36,194 nt of DNA from RGIG4097 sp964599875 (GTDB lineage: Bacteria; Bacillota; Clostridia; Christensenellales; CAG-917): the NCBI GenBank assembly GCA_964599875.1, contig CAZRHE010000016.1:1-36194 (forward strand), in the 5' to 3' direction. The position numbers and the translations under genes were made by a program. The notes under the pieces were generated by a model that made no database searches, was not told the DNA's origin, and saw only the letters and a list, made by a program, of their open reading frames with translations. Numbering within the stretch: position 1 is the first letter of the stretch; the number at the start of each line of letters is the position of its first letter. Below, piece by piece: positions 1 through 9,344 of the stretch.

Positions 1-3000
1 TCGTCACGTTTGTCAGGCCACTGCAACCAAAGAAGGCATATTCGCCGAGGTTCGTCACGCTGTTGCCTATCGTCACGTTTGTCAGGCCACTGCAACCAAA
101 GAAGGCATGTTCGCCTATGCTCGTCACGCTGTCGGGAATAGTTATGTTTGTTAGTCCTGTGCATCCATTGAAAGCAGAGCCACCTATGCTCGTCACACTG
201 TTGGGGATTGTTATATCCGTAAGTTCCGTGCAACCATGGAAGGCATCTGCGCCAATGCGTTTCACGCTGTCGGGAATTACTACACTTATTATTGTATCGT
301 TTTCAGAAAACGCTCTTTCCCCTATTGCAGTCACGGGCAAGCCATTATACGTTGCGGGGATGACAAAATCTGTGCCGGTGAATTTTCCAATTCCAGTAAC
401 AGTATACGCAGTGCCTTCATCATTCAAAGCCATGGTGAAATCGTCATTGCAACGCACCGTATAGTTTTCGATATTTTTATCCCAATCAGTACCTTTTGTT
501 ATAGAGTTCCATTGCTCTCTTGTACCCTTATAATATATTTTTTTTAAAGCAATACATCCGCGGAAAGCAAAATTGTCAATATCTGTCACGCTAGATGGAA
601 TAGTTACAGTTTCAATACTTTTGCACCCATCAAATGCACTATTGCCGATTTTTGTAACGCTATTACCTATAGTAATATTTGTAAGGCCAGTACAGTTTTC
701 AAACGCACCTAAACCAATATCTGTAACACCGTTTGAAATTTCGATATTCGTTAGGCTGCTACAATTAGCAAAAGCAAATGAACCTATTTCAATAACGCTA
801 TCCCCCAATCTAATAGATTTAATATTGGAACAATAATTAAACGCATTACTACCTATGATTTGCACTTTATCGGCTATATTAATATTAATAAGATTCGTGC
901 ATCCGTAAAAGGCAGAATTATCTATACTAGTTACGCTATTAGGCACAATCACATTTGTTATTTTGGTATTTTTATAAAACGCGAGTCCATCTATTTCAGT
1001 TATTCCGTCGGGCAAAATAAGTTCAGTTTCCGAACCCGCATATCCGATGAGTATCTTATTGTCTCCGTCCGTGTAGATAATATATCCATTTTCATCCGTA
1101 GAAAGTTTACTTCCGCCATCTTCTGTATACACGTTCTTTGCATAATAACCAACGTAACCATTATCTATTTCCCCTGCAATTACGTTTAATGAAGACTTAT
1201 TATAAATTTCTACAAGTCTAGAGCATGAATAAAAGGCATGTTCACCTATGTCTGTTGTGTTCCTTTCTATAGTTATACTCACGAAATTACAACTAAAAAA
1301 TGCCCAATCTCCTATACTTGTCACATCTTGTCCCATCACCACTCGCCTTAGGTTGTCGCAATCATAAAATGAACCATAGCCAATGCTCGTCACGTTGTCA
1401 CCAATCGTCACGCTTGTGATATCAGCATTGCGTTTAAACGCTTTTTCACCAATAGCGGTCACGGGCAAGCCGAAATAAGTGGACGGAATAACTATATTCG
1501 TGCCCGTTATATTGCCAATCCCAGTCACTGTATAAGCAGTGCCTTCATCATTCAAAGAATAAGACAACCCATAATAATACACAGTATAATCACCTGTATT
1601 TTCATCCCAACCAGTACATTTGCTAACCCAATTCAACCATTGGCCTTCAGAACCATTGAACACTATTTCGACTAATTTTTTGCAATCCGCAAAAGCATAA
1701 GAACCAATACTTATGACACCAACGCCAATATTGACGTTTGTCAATTTCTCACACTTTTGGAACGCACCATCACCTATTATCGTCACGCTGTCGGGAATTG
1801 TTATACTTGTCAAATTTGCATTTTTGTAGAACGCATATTCATATATTTTGGTTATTCCGTTAGGCAACGTGAGTTCTGTTTCCGTACCAGTGTATCCAAC
1901 GAGTATTTTATCATTTCCATCCGTGTAAATAATATATCCATTTTCATCCGTAGACAGTTTGCTTCCACCTTCTTCTGTATACACATTCTTTGCATAGTAA
2001 CCTACGTATCCGTTATCTTCACTGCCTGCGGTTATTGTCAAAGAAGATTTGTTGTAGACCTCAACAAGTTTATAGCAATCCAAAAATGCTCCAAAAGTAT
2101 CATCGCCTATATATGTAACTCCGCGACCAATAGTGATACTTGTAAGTCCATTGCAGTTAAAAAATGCACTTTTGCCTATGCTCGTCACGGTGTCTGGAAT
2201 TATAATGTTAGTGATTCCGTTGCAGTTGCCAAAAGCATTGTCACATATGGTTGTCACACCATTAAGTATTGTGACGTTTTTGAGTCCTTCGCATAACCAA
2301 AATGCACCATATCCAATGCTATCCACTTTGCTCGGAATTATTATGTTTGTGAGCCCCTTGCAACTGTAAAAAGCGCCATATCCTATGCTTTCTACGTTAT
2401 CACCTATAGTTATACTTGTGAGCCCAATGCAGTAATAGAAGGCAGAATCGTCGATGCTCGTCACGTTGTCACCAATCGTCACGCTTGTGATAGCAGCATT
2501 GCTTTTAAATGCATTTTCACCAATAGCGGTCACGGGCAAGCCGAGATAAGTGGACGGAATTATTATATTCGTGCCCGTTATATTGCCAATTCCCGTCACC
2601 GTATACGCGGTGCCTTCATCGTTCAATGCATAGGCAAGGTTTTCTGCAAAATGCATAATATAATTTCCGTCGTTTGCATCCCAGTTTGCACCTTTGTCAA
2701 GGGCGTCCCATTTGGTGCCTGCGCCGTCATAATAGATATCCGCAAGCGCCGTACATCCAGCGAACGCATATCCGCCTATATTCGAAATCGTGGCGGCGAA
2801 CGTTATGGTTTCAATTTCAGAACAGCCATAGAAAGCATAATCGCCGATTTCGGTTATATTTTTGGGGATGACCAAGTTTGCAAGTCCTTTGCAGCCCTTG
2901 AACGCCTTTGCGGAAATCTTCTTGACGCTTTCGTCGTCGGGGATGACGCTGTTTTTGCACCCTGCAAGCAAAGTGCCGTTTTTGTTTTCGATGAGGCAGT

Positions 3001-5617
3001 TACCAGAACTGTGATAATTTTCGTTGCCGCCAGATACGACTATGGATTCAACCGCGCTACAACCGCTGAACGCCCCCTCGCCGATGCTCGTCACGTTGTC
3101 GGATATCGAAATCGCCGTGAACGACGCACAGCCCGCAAATGCCTCTTGCGAAATGGTGGTTACGCCGTTAGGGATTGTAACGTTAGCAAGCAAAACGCAA
3201 TTTTCAAACGCTTTTTCTCCAATGCTCTTCACGGACGCGGGAATGGTTATCGTTTTGAGGTTGGTACAGCCACTGAACAATCCGCCCGTGATGACGGTGA
3301 TTTTGTTCGGGATATTCACGCTTTCAAGCGCGGAACAACCGTTAAACGCGTCGTGATTCAAATATTCGACGGTGCTAGGAATGATGATTTCGGTGAGGCG
3401 GGCACAATTATAAAACGCACGCACCCCTATCGTCTTGCAATCTTCGGGCAAAACGATTTCGGTCAACCCTCCACAGCCCCAGAACGCCCCTTCCGGAACT
3501 CCACCGCCAAGAACGGTTACGCTTGTAAGTCCGGACGGAATATAGTACGTAGTTGACGTCGTGGTGGACGTAGTCGCACTGCTCTTTACGGAATAAGTTT
3601 GCGTGGTTGCAATGCCGCCGTTATAAGCCGTCGTGCCAAACGCGTATCCGAAAGGATAATCAGCGGAGCCCGCCGTTTTGCTCGCCCCGATGAAAGGCAC
3701 GGTTACGCTTTCAAGTCCGCTACAACCGCTCAATGCAAAGTTCCCGATTGCGCTCACTTCCGCATTTAAGCTGATTTCGGTGAGGGCGGAACAATTATAG
3801 AACGCGCCATAAGGCACCTCGCCGCCGAGGACGGTCACGGACGTCAAGCCCGAGGGTACGTAATACGTAGACAACGTTGTCGAACCGCCTACCTCGTATA
3901 TTTGCTTGGTCGCGGTGCCGCCGTCGTAACTGGATTCCCCGAACACGTATCCGAACGGATAGCGACTCGAATCCGCCTCTTTACTTGCGCCCACGAAAGG
4001 TATCGTCATAGACGTGAGCCCGCTACAACCGCTGAACGCTCCCCTGCCTATGCTCGTTACACTGGCAGGAATCGTCACGCTCGTCAAATGCGAACAGCCG
4101 CTAAACGCGGACTTGCTTATTCCCACGACGGGCAAGTCGTTGTAGGTTTCGGGAATGACTAAATCCGTTTCGTCACAGTTGCCTATTCCGTTCACGATAT
4201 ACGCCGTTCCAGCGGAATTGAGCGCGTAACTCAACGTCTTCTCCACGACCACAAAGGTGAGAATATACTCGCCTGCGTCCTTATCCCAATCCTCGCCTTT
4301 CTCGACCGCCGCCCATTCTTCTTCGGTGCCGTCGAAGTGAATTTCTTCAAGTGCGGTGCAATTCGCGAACGCACGTGCGCTTATGCTCGTCACCGTCTTC
4401 GGAATCGTCACTTTTTTGAGAGTCGACCAACTCGAAGTCGATTCTATTTGAACAACCGTCCTTCCGTCTATCTCGGACGGTATATCGATGCTCTTCAAAA
4501 ACCCGTAAACGTACACGCTGCACTTCGTGTCGTCGTATGCAAGCGGTTTAGCAATCACGGGCGAAACAGCAGTCATAGACGCATAATCCTTATATTCTTC
4601 GGGGATATACAACTCCGTAGAATTGAAGTTGCACAACTCGGCATAGTCGCCGTCCTCGTCGTTGTAGAATATGACCTTGCCGTCTTCGGTTCTGAATCCG
4701 TCGGTTGTTGAAGGCATTTGTTTAAAAATAGAATCTGCCGTCACTCTTATTTCGGACGTTTCAGCGCAATCGAAATCATAATCATATCCCGTATAATCCA
4801 CGCACGTGATAGAATCGCCTTCTACTTTGTCAAACATTATAATGACACATTTATTGTTTTCTATAATGGCCGTAAATGAATCAGAATAAGTCGCACCGTT
4901 TTCGGTGAACAACGCAGCGTCCGTGCGCTCACCGTTTTTATCTATCTCGCGCAGGGTGAAATTCTTCACGCCGCTCAACTCGGCAACGACTTCGTCGTAC
5001 GTCATACCCGCCGTTATCGTGACTTTCTTCTCTTCGGGAGGCGCGACGACAGTCCCGTCGTTCGACGATGGAACGTCTTTATTCATCTTGCCAAGTTGCA
5101 AGTATCCGTATATGCTACCGCAAAGCAACGACACCACAGACAAAACAATAACGATGATGCTTCCGATAAACATAACTTGATTGCGAGTATCCCATCTGTT
5201 AAAATGATAAAACTTAACTTTTCCATTATATGGTTTATATTTTTCATCAGATGCCGCAATTAACGCACTAATCAGCGAAAACACTATCGCCACTATCGGC
5301 ATTGCAATATTCAGTCTGCAAAACGTTTCGTAATGCGCAGTGACGTACGGTGTCGGCACAAAAACCAACACGCAAAACGTTATCGCCAACATCGCCGACA
5401 AAACAGCGACTATCGGCGCCGCAACTGTTAAACCTGCTACAACCTTTTCCCACGTTGTAAGTTTCGACGGTAGCGGCGTAACAGGTTTCGGATCAGATGG
5501 CTTATCGGGTGGTTTTATATCACTCGGCTTGGTCGGATCAGGCATGATTCCGCTGTTAGCTGCCGTACTACATGTAGGCAATATACCATTTTTTTTTCTT
5601 TCGTTTAAGTCGGTCAT
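1..5617 (-). CDS. Giant BspA-type leucine-rich-repeat membrane protein, 3' end outside window
   Basis: I followed this frame codon by codon from 5617 to position 2 and found no stop, so at least 1872 residues are encoded and the C-terminus lies beyond the left edge. Residues 1-55 are a cytoplasmic-looking, proline-rich N-terminus with GILP at 11-14 and GIMP at 23-26. Membrane segments lie near 57-88, 100-122 and 147-172, so the rest should be outside the cell. An unrecognised region near 195-345 follows, then dozens of BspA/LRR_5 repeats of about 23 residues (pattern SVTxIGxxAFxGCxxLTxVTI). Larger modules beginning YxVTGIGN recur near positions 340, 1480, 2540 and 4170. A second in-frame ATG at 5638 has an identical ribosome binding site, because a 21-bp unit is duplicated. 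I chose 5617 because the two neighbouring paralogues begin with the matching MPYLN[D/E]NKN. Binding partners (host, mucin or other cells) are unknown. Confidence 0.85.
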   Translation of the reverse strand, partial: MTDLNERKKNGILPTCSTAANSGIMPDPTKPSDIKPPDKPSDPKPVTPLPSKLTTWEKVVAGLTVAAPIVAVLSAMLAITFCVLVFVPTPYVTAHYETFCRLNIAMPIVAIVFSLISALIAASDEKYKPYNGKVKFYHFNRWDTRNQVMFIGSIIVIVLSVVSLLCGSIYGYLQLGKMNKDVPSSNDGTVVAPPEEKKVTITAGMTYDEVVAELSGVKNFTLREIDKNGERTDAALFTENGATYSDSFTAIIENNKCVIIMFDKVEGDSITCVDYTGYDYDFDCAETSEIRVTADSIFKQMPSTTDGFRTEDGKVIFYNDEDGDYAELCNFNSTELYIPEEYKDYASMTAVSPVIAKPLAYDDTKCSVYVYGFLKSIDIPSEIDGRTVVQIESTSSWSTLKKVTIPKTVTSISARAFANCTALEEIHFDGTEEEWAAVEKGEDWDKDAGEYILTFVVVEKTLSYALNSAGTAYIVNGIGNCDETDLVIPETYNDLPVVGISKSAFSGCSHLTSVTIPASVTSIGRGAFSGCSGLTSMTIPFVGASKEADSSRYPFGYVFGESSYDGGTATKQIYEVGGSTTLSTYYVPSGLTSVTVLGGEVPYGAFYNCSALTEISLNAEVSAIGNFALSGCSGLESVTVPFIGASKTAGSADYPFGYAFGTTAYNGGIATTQTYSVKSSATTSTTTSTTYYIPSGLTSVTVLGGGVPEGAFWGCGGLTEIVLPEDCKTIGVRAFYNCARLTEIIIPSTVEYLNHDAFNGCSALESVNIPNKITVITGGLFSGCTNLKTITIPASVKSIGEKAFENCVLLANVTIPNGVTTISQEAFAGCASFTAISISDNVTSIGEGAFSGCSAVESIVVSGGNENYHSSGNCLIENKNGTLLAGCKNSVIPDDESVKKISAKAFKGCKGLANLVIPKNITEIGDYAFYGCSEIETITFAATISNIGGYAFAGCTALADIYYDGAGTKWDALDKGANWDANDGNYIMHFAENLAYALNDEGTAYTVTGIGNITGTNIIIPSTYLGLPVTAIGENAFKSNAAITSVTIGDNVTSIDDSAFYYCIGLTSITIGDNVESIGYGAFYSCKGLTNIIIPSKVDSIGYGAFWLCEGLKNVTILNGVTTICDNAFGNCNGITNIIIPDTVTSIGKSAFFNCNGLTSITIGRGVTYIGDDTFGAFLDCYKLVEVYNKSSLTITAGSEDNGYVGYYAKNVYTEEGGSKLSTDENGYIIYTDGNDKILVGYTGTETELTLPNGITKIYEYAFYKNANLTSITIPDSVTIIGDGAFQKCEKLTNVNIGVGVISIGSYAFADCKKLVEIVFNGSEGQWLNWVSKCTGWDENTGDYTVYYYGLSYSLNDEGTAYTVTGIGNITGTNIVIPSTYFGLPVTAIGEKAFKRNADITSVTIGDNVTSIGYGSFYDCDNLRRVVMGQDVTSIGDWAFFSCNFVSITIERNTTDIGEHAFYSCSRLVEIYNKSSLNVIAGEIDNGYVGYYAKNVYTEDGGSKLSTDENGYIIYTDGDNKILIGYAGSETELILPDGITEIDGLAFYKNTKITNVIVPNSVTSIDNSAFYGCTNLININIADKVQIIGSNAFNYCSNIKSIRLGDSVIEIGSFAFANCSSLTNIEISNGVTDIGLGAFENCTGLTNITIGNSVTKIGNSAFDGCKSIETVTIPSSVTDIDNFAFRGCIALKKIYYKGTREQWNSITKGTDWDKNIENYTVRCNDDFTMALNDEGTAYTVTGIGKFTGTDFVIPATYNGLPVTAIGERAFSENDTIISVVIPDSVKRIGADAFHGCTELTDITIPNSVTSIGGSAFNGCTGLTNITIPDSVTSIGEHAFFGCSGLTNVTIGNSVTNLGEYAFFGCSGLTNVT

Positions 5618-5657
5618 TTGTTTTTCCTTGTCGGTCATTTGTTTTTCCTTTTAGCGA
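5616..5657 (-). repeat. 21-bp tandem duplication containing the ribosome binding site and start codon
   Basis: The plus strand reads TCGGTCATTTGTTTTTCCTT twice in a row, differing only in the last base. On the coding strand each copy carries AAGGA followed by an in-frame ATG, giving the large repeat protein two equivalent starts seven codons apart. Confidence 0.7.
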
Positions 5658-5715
5658 CACCATGTGCGCCAACATTCCATGTTGTTTATTGAGCGAGATT
5701 TATTTTTCAATTTGT

Positions 5716-5744
5716 ATTTTACCTATACAGTACGTCTATATCAA
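5716..5744 (-). promoter_or_regulatory. Sigma-A-type promoter for the giant repeat protein
   Basis: On the minus strand TTGATA is followed after 17 bases by TAAAAT, about 100 bases upstream of the start at 5617. It lies in the AT-rich gap between the two repeat-protein genes, so the large gene can be transcribed separately from its neighbours. Confidence 0.55.
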
Positions 5745-5850
5745 CATATAGAGTACTACTTGCTTATCACCTGTTTCAATTTCTTAACATATTCGCTTAT
5801 CTCATTGATTTATAATCATCATTTCACAATCATATTGTCATAAATATCTG

Positions 5851-7674
5851 CTATAGTTTATATAGATAATAACCATATTTGGATGTGAAATGCATTGCAT
5901 TTTTCGAAGGATTATTAACGGAAATCATCGTGCCATTGGTTTTAGATTCCCATTCGGAAATGTTATCCGTACAGTACCAATTCGTTTCATCACTGAATAT
6001 TATTTCCATGAGTTCATCACAACCCTCGAAAGCATGTGCACCTATACTTGTCACACTGTCCGGAATCGTCACACTTATTAAATTGGTGTCTGCAAAGGCA
6101 TAAGAACCAATTCTCGCAACACTATTAGGTATCATTATATTCGCTAACGAAGTACAACCTTCAAAAGCATTCGCGCCTATACTCGTCAAACTATTGGAAA
6201 TCATAACGTTTGTTAGACTGGTACAATTTTGAAAAACACCCTGCCCTATGGTTGTTACGCTGTCACCCATCATCACACTCATAATGTTGGAACAATCTCC
6301 AAATGCATAATCGCCAATGGTGGTTACACTATTTGGGATTGTTATACTCGTAAGACAATTGCAACCATAAAAAGCGTATTTATTGATATTTTTCACGCTA
6401 TTAGGAATAACCAAATTCTTAACGAGGTTACCATTTAAATACATTTTATCTGCAACAGCCAACGGATTTTCATATTTATTTTCTAAACTAATAGCACACC
6501 ATTTTGCGAGGTCGGTAATATATACGGCAGTAAGACTGTTGCAGTGCGAAAAGGCACCTGCACCTATAGTTGTCACGCTGTTGCCTACCGTTATGTTTTT
6601 GAGGTCAGTACAAAAACTAAAAGCCGAGCTGCCTATTTTTATAACACTATTTGGAATTGTTGCGTCAGTCAAAGAATAACAATTCTTAAATGCCCCTGTA
6701 CCTATTGATTTAAGGTTGCTATTGTTTCCGTAAGACACTGTTTTTAATATGCGACAACCATAAAACGCATATTCTTCTATATATGTAACACTTTCAGGAA
6801 TGATTATATTCACGAGATTTGTGTCACTAAAAGCATATTTCCCTATGCTTTTAATATTACTGTTTTCGCCAAAACTAACTTTCGTTAAACTACTACAATT
6901 ATAAAACAACTTATCCGAGATTTCTGATATTTGACTATTATCATCAAAAATCACCTCTTTGATTTTTCCTTCAAAAGTACCGTGAATTTCTTTTACGCTT
7001 GCAGGAATTATCACTTTTTCAACATCTGCACAAAAATGAGGTTCATTAATTATAGTAACAATTTTTCCATCACGTACAGACGGAATAGTAAGCGTTCCGT
7101 TTTGAATACATTTTCTTTGCACTAAAGAATCGCTCACATTTATACTATAAGTGCCATCCACATTCAATTCATACACAAAATCAGATTCTATGGCCTTATT
7201 TCTTTGCTTAAACCCATAAATATTGCCAAACAATAAAATTGCTATAATAAAAACGCACCCAACAATAGGCAAGAGTTCTTTTTCTTCAGAAAATTGCTTT
7301 ATCACTATCAAAACTGATAAACATGCAAATATATTTGCAAAAATGATTAAAAGCAAATAATTGTCTTCATATGCCTTTTCGGCATAAACAACGATACACA
7401 GGCATAAACAAATACCTATGGCAATAAACAAAATTGCAAAAACAACACCTGCCACACTTATAAGAATTTCTTTAACAGAAAAGTGCTCATCCCCTTCCCT
7501 CGCTATTTTTACATGCTTAGACGACGAAGGCTGAACGTTTTCTGAAGGATTATTTCCAGAAATAATTCCACCTTTATTAGGCTCGTCAAATTCTGGCATT
7601 ATCCCATCGCCATTTTCCGTGCTACGCGTAGGCAATATTCCATTTTGATTTTTATTATCATTTAAGTATGGCAT
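5851..7674 (-). CDS. BspA-type leucine-rich-repeat membrane protein, 607 aa
   Basis: Residues 1-65 look cytoplasmic and carry GILP at 12-15 and GIMP at 24-27, plus a degenerate GGII near 35. Three hydrophobic segments follow near 69-97, 106-126 and 134-154, the last ending FGNIYGF. Residues 160-600 contain about 15 BspA/LRR_5 repeats (NSVTTIGxxAFxxCxxLTxVxI), which this topology places outside the cell. There is no classical signal peptide. I chose the start at 7674, not the upstream in-frame ATGs at 7698 and 7686, because GGAAGG sits just before it and MPYLNDNKN matches the start of the gene at 7769-8572. A surface recognition role is inferred from the repeat family; the ligand is unknown. 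Confidence 0.85.
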   Translation of the reverse strand: MPYLNDNKNQNGILPTRSTENGDGIMPEFDEPNKGGIISGNNPSENVQPSSSKHVKIAREGDEHFSVKEILISVAGVVFAILFIAIGICLCLCIVVYAEKAYEDNYLLLIIFANIFACLSVLIVIKQFSEEKELLPIVGCVFIIAILLFGNIYGFKQRNKAIESDFVYELNVDGTYSINVSDSLVQRKCIQNGTLTIPSVRDGKIVTIINEPHFCADVEKVIIPASVKEIHGTFEGKIKEVIFDDNSQISEISDKLFYNCSSLTKVSFGENSNIKSIGKYAFSDTNLVNIIIPESVTYIEEYAFYGCRILKTVSYGNNSNLKSIGTGAFKNCYSLTDATIPNSVIKIGSSAFSFCTDLKNITVGNSVTTIGAGAFSHCNSLTAVYITDLAKWCAISLENKYENPLAVADKMYLNGNLVKNLVIPNSVKNINKYAFYGCNCLTSITIPNSVTTIGDYAFGDCSNIMSVMMGDSVTTIGQGVFQNCTSLTNVMISNSLTSIGANAFEGCTSLANIMIPNSVARIGSYAFADTNLISVTIPDSVTSIGAHAFEGCDELMEIIFSDETNWYCTDNISEWESKTNGTMISVNNPSKNAMHFTSKYGYYLYKL

Positions 7675-7768
7675 CTTTCCTTCCATTTTGCGACACAAGA
7701 AGTGCCTGCTACTATTTTATCTTCATTTTTACAATAATTGGTTATATTTTATATTCACTATAACCGCC

Positions 7769-8572
7769 TCATATATCAGACACAATTAAATCCAATTTTT
7801 CATAATCGTATATTGCAGCATCTTCATAAACACGTCCATCATCAAGCACATATTGCGCTGTCATTTGCGATTCCGCCTTTTCTAGTTCTGCATATCCGTG
7901 TATGCTACCGCAAATCATAACAACAATTGCAGAAATAATGAAAACTACTCGAAAAATTATATGTATCTTTTTGCTTAATATATGGGTTGAATCATACAAC
8001 CAGTCACCCCAAGCAATGAGGCCTAACACTAAAAACGCAATTGCAGTCATATATGTAGCATGAATAACTTGATCGAATAATTCCGAATAAACAAAAACAA
8101 ATTCTACTATAACTGATATAAAATATAAAACTGGCATTGCAACTTTTATCACTAAAATATGTTTGTTTTTAGCGAATTCAATCTTAAAATTATCCGCAAA
8201 TTCCACAAACGAAATCAAAGAGAATACTATCGTTACAATAGACATTGCGATCATGAATTGGCATTCTTTTTCGCAATAATTCACAAATGGAGTACCAATA
8301 AACACCGTAATACAAATGAGTATAGAATTGACTATCGATGACCATGCAATCCACGCCGAAGATGCAATTACACGAGAAATCAAATCGGTCAATATTGTCG
8401 GCGATTCGGATGACGTAGATTCTTCCACGTTAAAATCTTGCTCGTCCATTTTCAAACGACTAGACTGCACATTCGCATTTTCAGAAAAGCGTTCCGGCAT
8501 AATACCATTACTTGCCCTGTCAGATTCAGGCATTATTCCGTCTTTGTTTTTGTTTTCATTTAAGTATGGCAT
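7769..8572 (-). CDS. Multi-pass membrane protein of the same family, without leucine-rich repeats, 267 aa
   Basis: The N-terminus MPYLNENKNKDGIMPE matches its neighbour at 5851-7674, with GIMP at 12-15 and 23-26. Five hydrophobic segments are visible, near 78-98, 105-125, 138-163, 172-193 and 205-227. The second (IAMSIVTIVFSLIS) closely resembles IAMPIVAIVFSLIS in the giant protein, and the last ends CGSIHGY, matching CGSIYGY there. About 40 mostly polar residues follow and no repeats are present. So this is either the membrane module alone or a paralogue that lost its surface domain. The start is set by AAGGAG four bases before ATG. Function unknown. Confidence 0.75.
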   Translation of the reverse strand: MPYLNENKNKDGIMPESDRASNGIMPERFSENANVQSSRLKMDEQDFNVEESTSSESPTILTDLISRVIASSAWIAWSSIVNSILICITVFIGTPFVNYCEKECQFMIAMSIVTIVFSLISFVEFADNFKIEFAKNKHILVIKVAMPVLYFISVIVEFVFVYSELFDQVIHATYMTAIAFLVLGLIAWGDWLYDSTHILSKKIHIIFRVVFIISAIVVMICGSIHGYAELEKAESQMTAQYVLDDGRVYEDAAIYDYEKLDLIVSDI

Positions 8573-8601
8573 AGAACTCCTTCCTTTTGTAAAGTTCACG
8601 G

Positions 8602-8616
8602 TTCCGCGAGGCGGAA
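8602..8616 (-). promoter_or_regulatory. Short perfect stem-loop in the 5' leader
   Basis: TTCCGC and GCGGAA flank a three-base loop, between the promoter at 8641-8670 and the start codon at 8572. It may stabilise the leader; no riboswitch class is recognised. Confidence 0.35.
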
Positions 8617-8640
8617 TTCCGACGTTTTCCTACAAAAAAA

Positions 8641-8670
8641 ATTGTACTACTTGCCATAATAATATGTCAA
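8641..8670 (-). promoter_or_regulatory. Sigma-A-type promoter for the membrane-protein cluster
   Basis: On the minus strand a perfect TTGACA is followed after 18 bases by TACAAT. The start codon at 8572 is about 65 bases downstream. The gene at 5851-7674, 94 bases further on with no clear terminator between, could be read from the same promoter. Confidence 0.65.
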
Positions 8671-8807
8671 GGTAAAAATAATAGACAATTTCGCGTGCGT
8701 GTGTGCGTAAGTTGACAAGGATACGTTGAAAACGCAGGGTTAGAGAGTAGAAAAGTGAAAAACTCAACGCAAATGCAAAACGGATAAGGGCACGTGAAAA
8801 ATAGACG
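8671..8807. other. Intergenic stretch with no recognisable gene
   Basis: This lies between the promoter of the membrane-protein cluster and the terminator of the rlmA operon. I see no open reading frame with a ribosome binding site and no RNA signature. Confidence 0.5.
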
Positions 8808-8837
8808 AAAAACCGTTCGCGGTGGGCGAACGGTTTT
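8808..8837 (-). terminator. Rho-independent terminator of the rlmA operon
   Basis: The arms AAAACCGTTCGC and GCGAACGGTTTT pair perfectly across a five-base loop. On the minus strand the stem is followed by a T run, just after the last gene of the operon (stop at 8855). It is symmetrical enough to work in both directions. Confidence 0.8.
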
Positions 8838-8854
8838 GGTGATTGGGGCGAGGG

Positions 8855-9097
8855 TTATTCGGGTTGGCGACGGATTTTGACGAGTTTGGTGAAGTAGGTC
8901 ACTTCTCCGACGATGAAAGTCAAGCCCGCCACTATGAACATAGCGATGCCGATTCCGAATCCGACGTTGCCGGGGACGAGGAAGAAAAACGCCAGTCCGA
9001 CCGACAGCGCGATAACCGCCACGAGCAAACCGAGCAACATCATATTGATATTGTTGAGTTCCGCGACTTTTTTGAGCAAAGTTTTGTCGTTATTCAT
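8855..9097 (-). CDS. Small two-helix membrane protein, 80 aa
   Basis: An N-terminal stretch with basic residues (MNNDKTLLKKVAELN) precedes two hydrophobic helices near residues 18-40 and 45-65, and a short basic tail (LVKIRRQPE) follows. The start at 9097 is set by an excellent AAAGGAGGT five bases upstream; the longer frame to 9133 lacks such a site. It is the third gene of a run with the rlmA-type methyltransferase and a small zinc-ribbon protein. I do not recognise the family. Both ends are predicted to be cytoplasmic. Confidence 0.7.
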   Translation of the reverse strand: MNNDKTLLKKVAELNNINMMLLGLLVAVIALSVGLAFFFLVPGNVGFGIGIAMFIVAGLTFIVGEVTYFTKLVKIRRQPE

Positions 9098-9142
9098 ACG
9101 CACCTCCTTTGAGGGTAGTATGCGCGAAAACATAGCATCTAT

Positions 9143-9343
9143 TCAGTCGTCGTACTCCTCGTCGCGACGTCGAGCGGACGTGTTTTCGTTGAGGTGGTAG
9201 GAATTTTTGATAGGCAAATCGCAATCGTTGCAAACGAACCAATAACCCTCGTCGTCCTTTCTTGCATACGCGCCGTTATGCGCACCGCAACGGCAAGTTT
9301 CGACGTCGCGGAACAAAATTTCATTCAATTCTTTTTCGGTCAT
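9143..9343 (-). CDS. Small zinc-ribbon protein, 66 aa
   Basis: The protein contains CxC (CRCGAH) and, 18 residues later, CxxC (CNDC), the spacing of a single zinc ribbon, followed by a charged tail rich in Asp, Glu and Arg. The start MTEKELNEILF at 9343 is preceded by GAGGAAATAAT and lies one base after the stop of the rlmA-type gene, so translation is probably coupled. The longer frame to 9382 would overlap that gene and has no ribosome site. The exact role is unknown; a nucleic-acid or protein adaptor role would fit. Confidence 0.7.
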   Translation of the reverse strand: MTEKELNEILFRDVETCRCGAHNGAYARKDDEGYWFVCNDCDLPIKNSYHLNENTSARRRDEEYDD

Positions 9344-9344
9344 A

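Noticed and set aside
63..4711. Many plus-strand open frames across the left 5 kb
   Set aside because: They are shadows of the minus-strand leucine-rich repeats: all share fixed frame offsets to it, repeat the same reversed patterns and lack ribosome sites.
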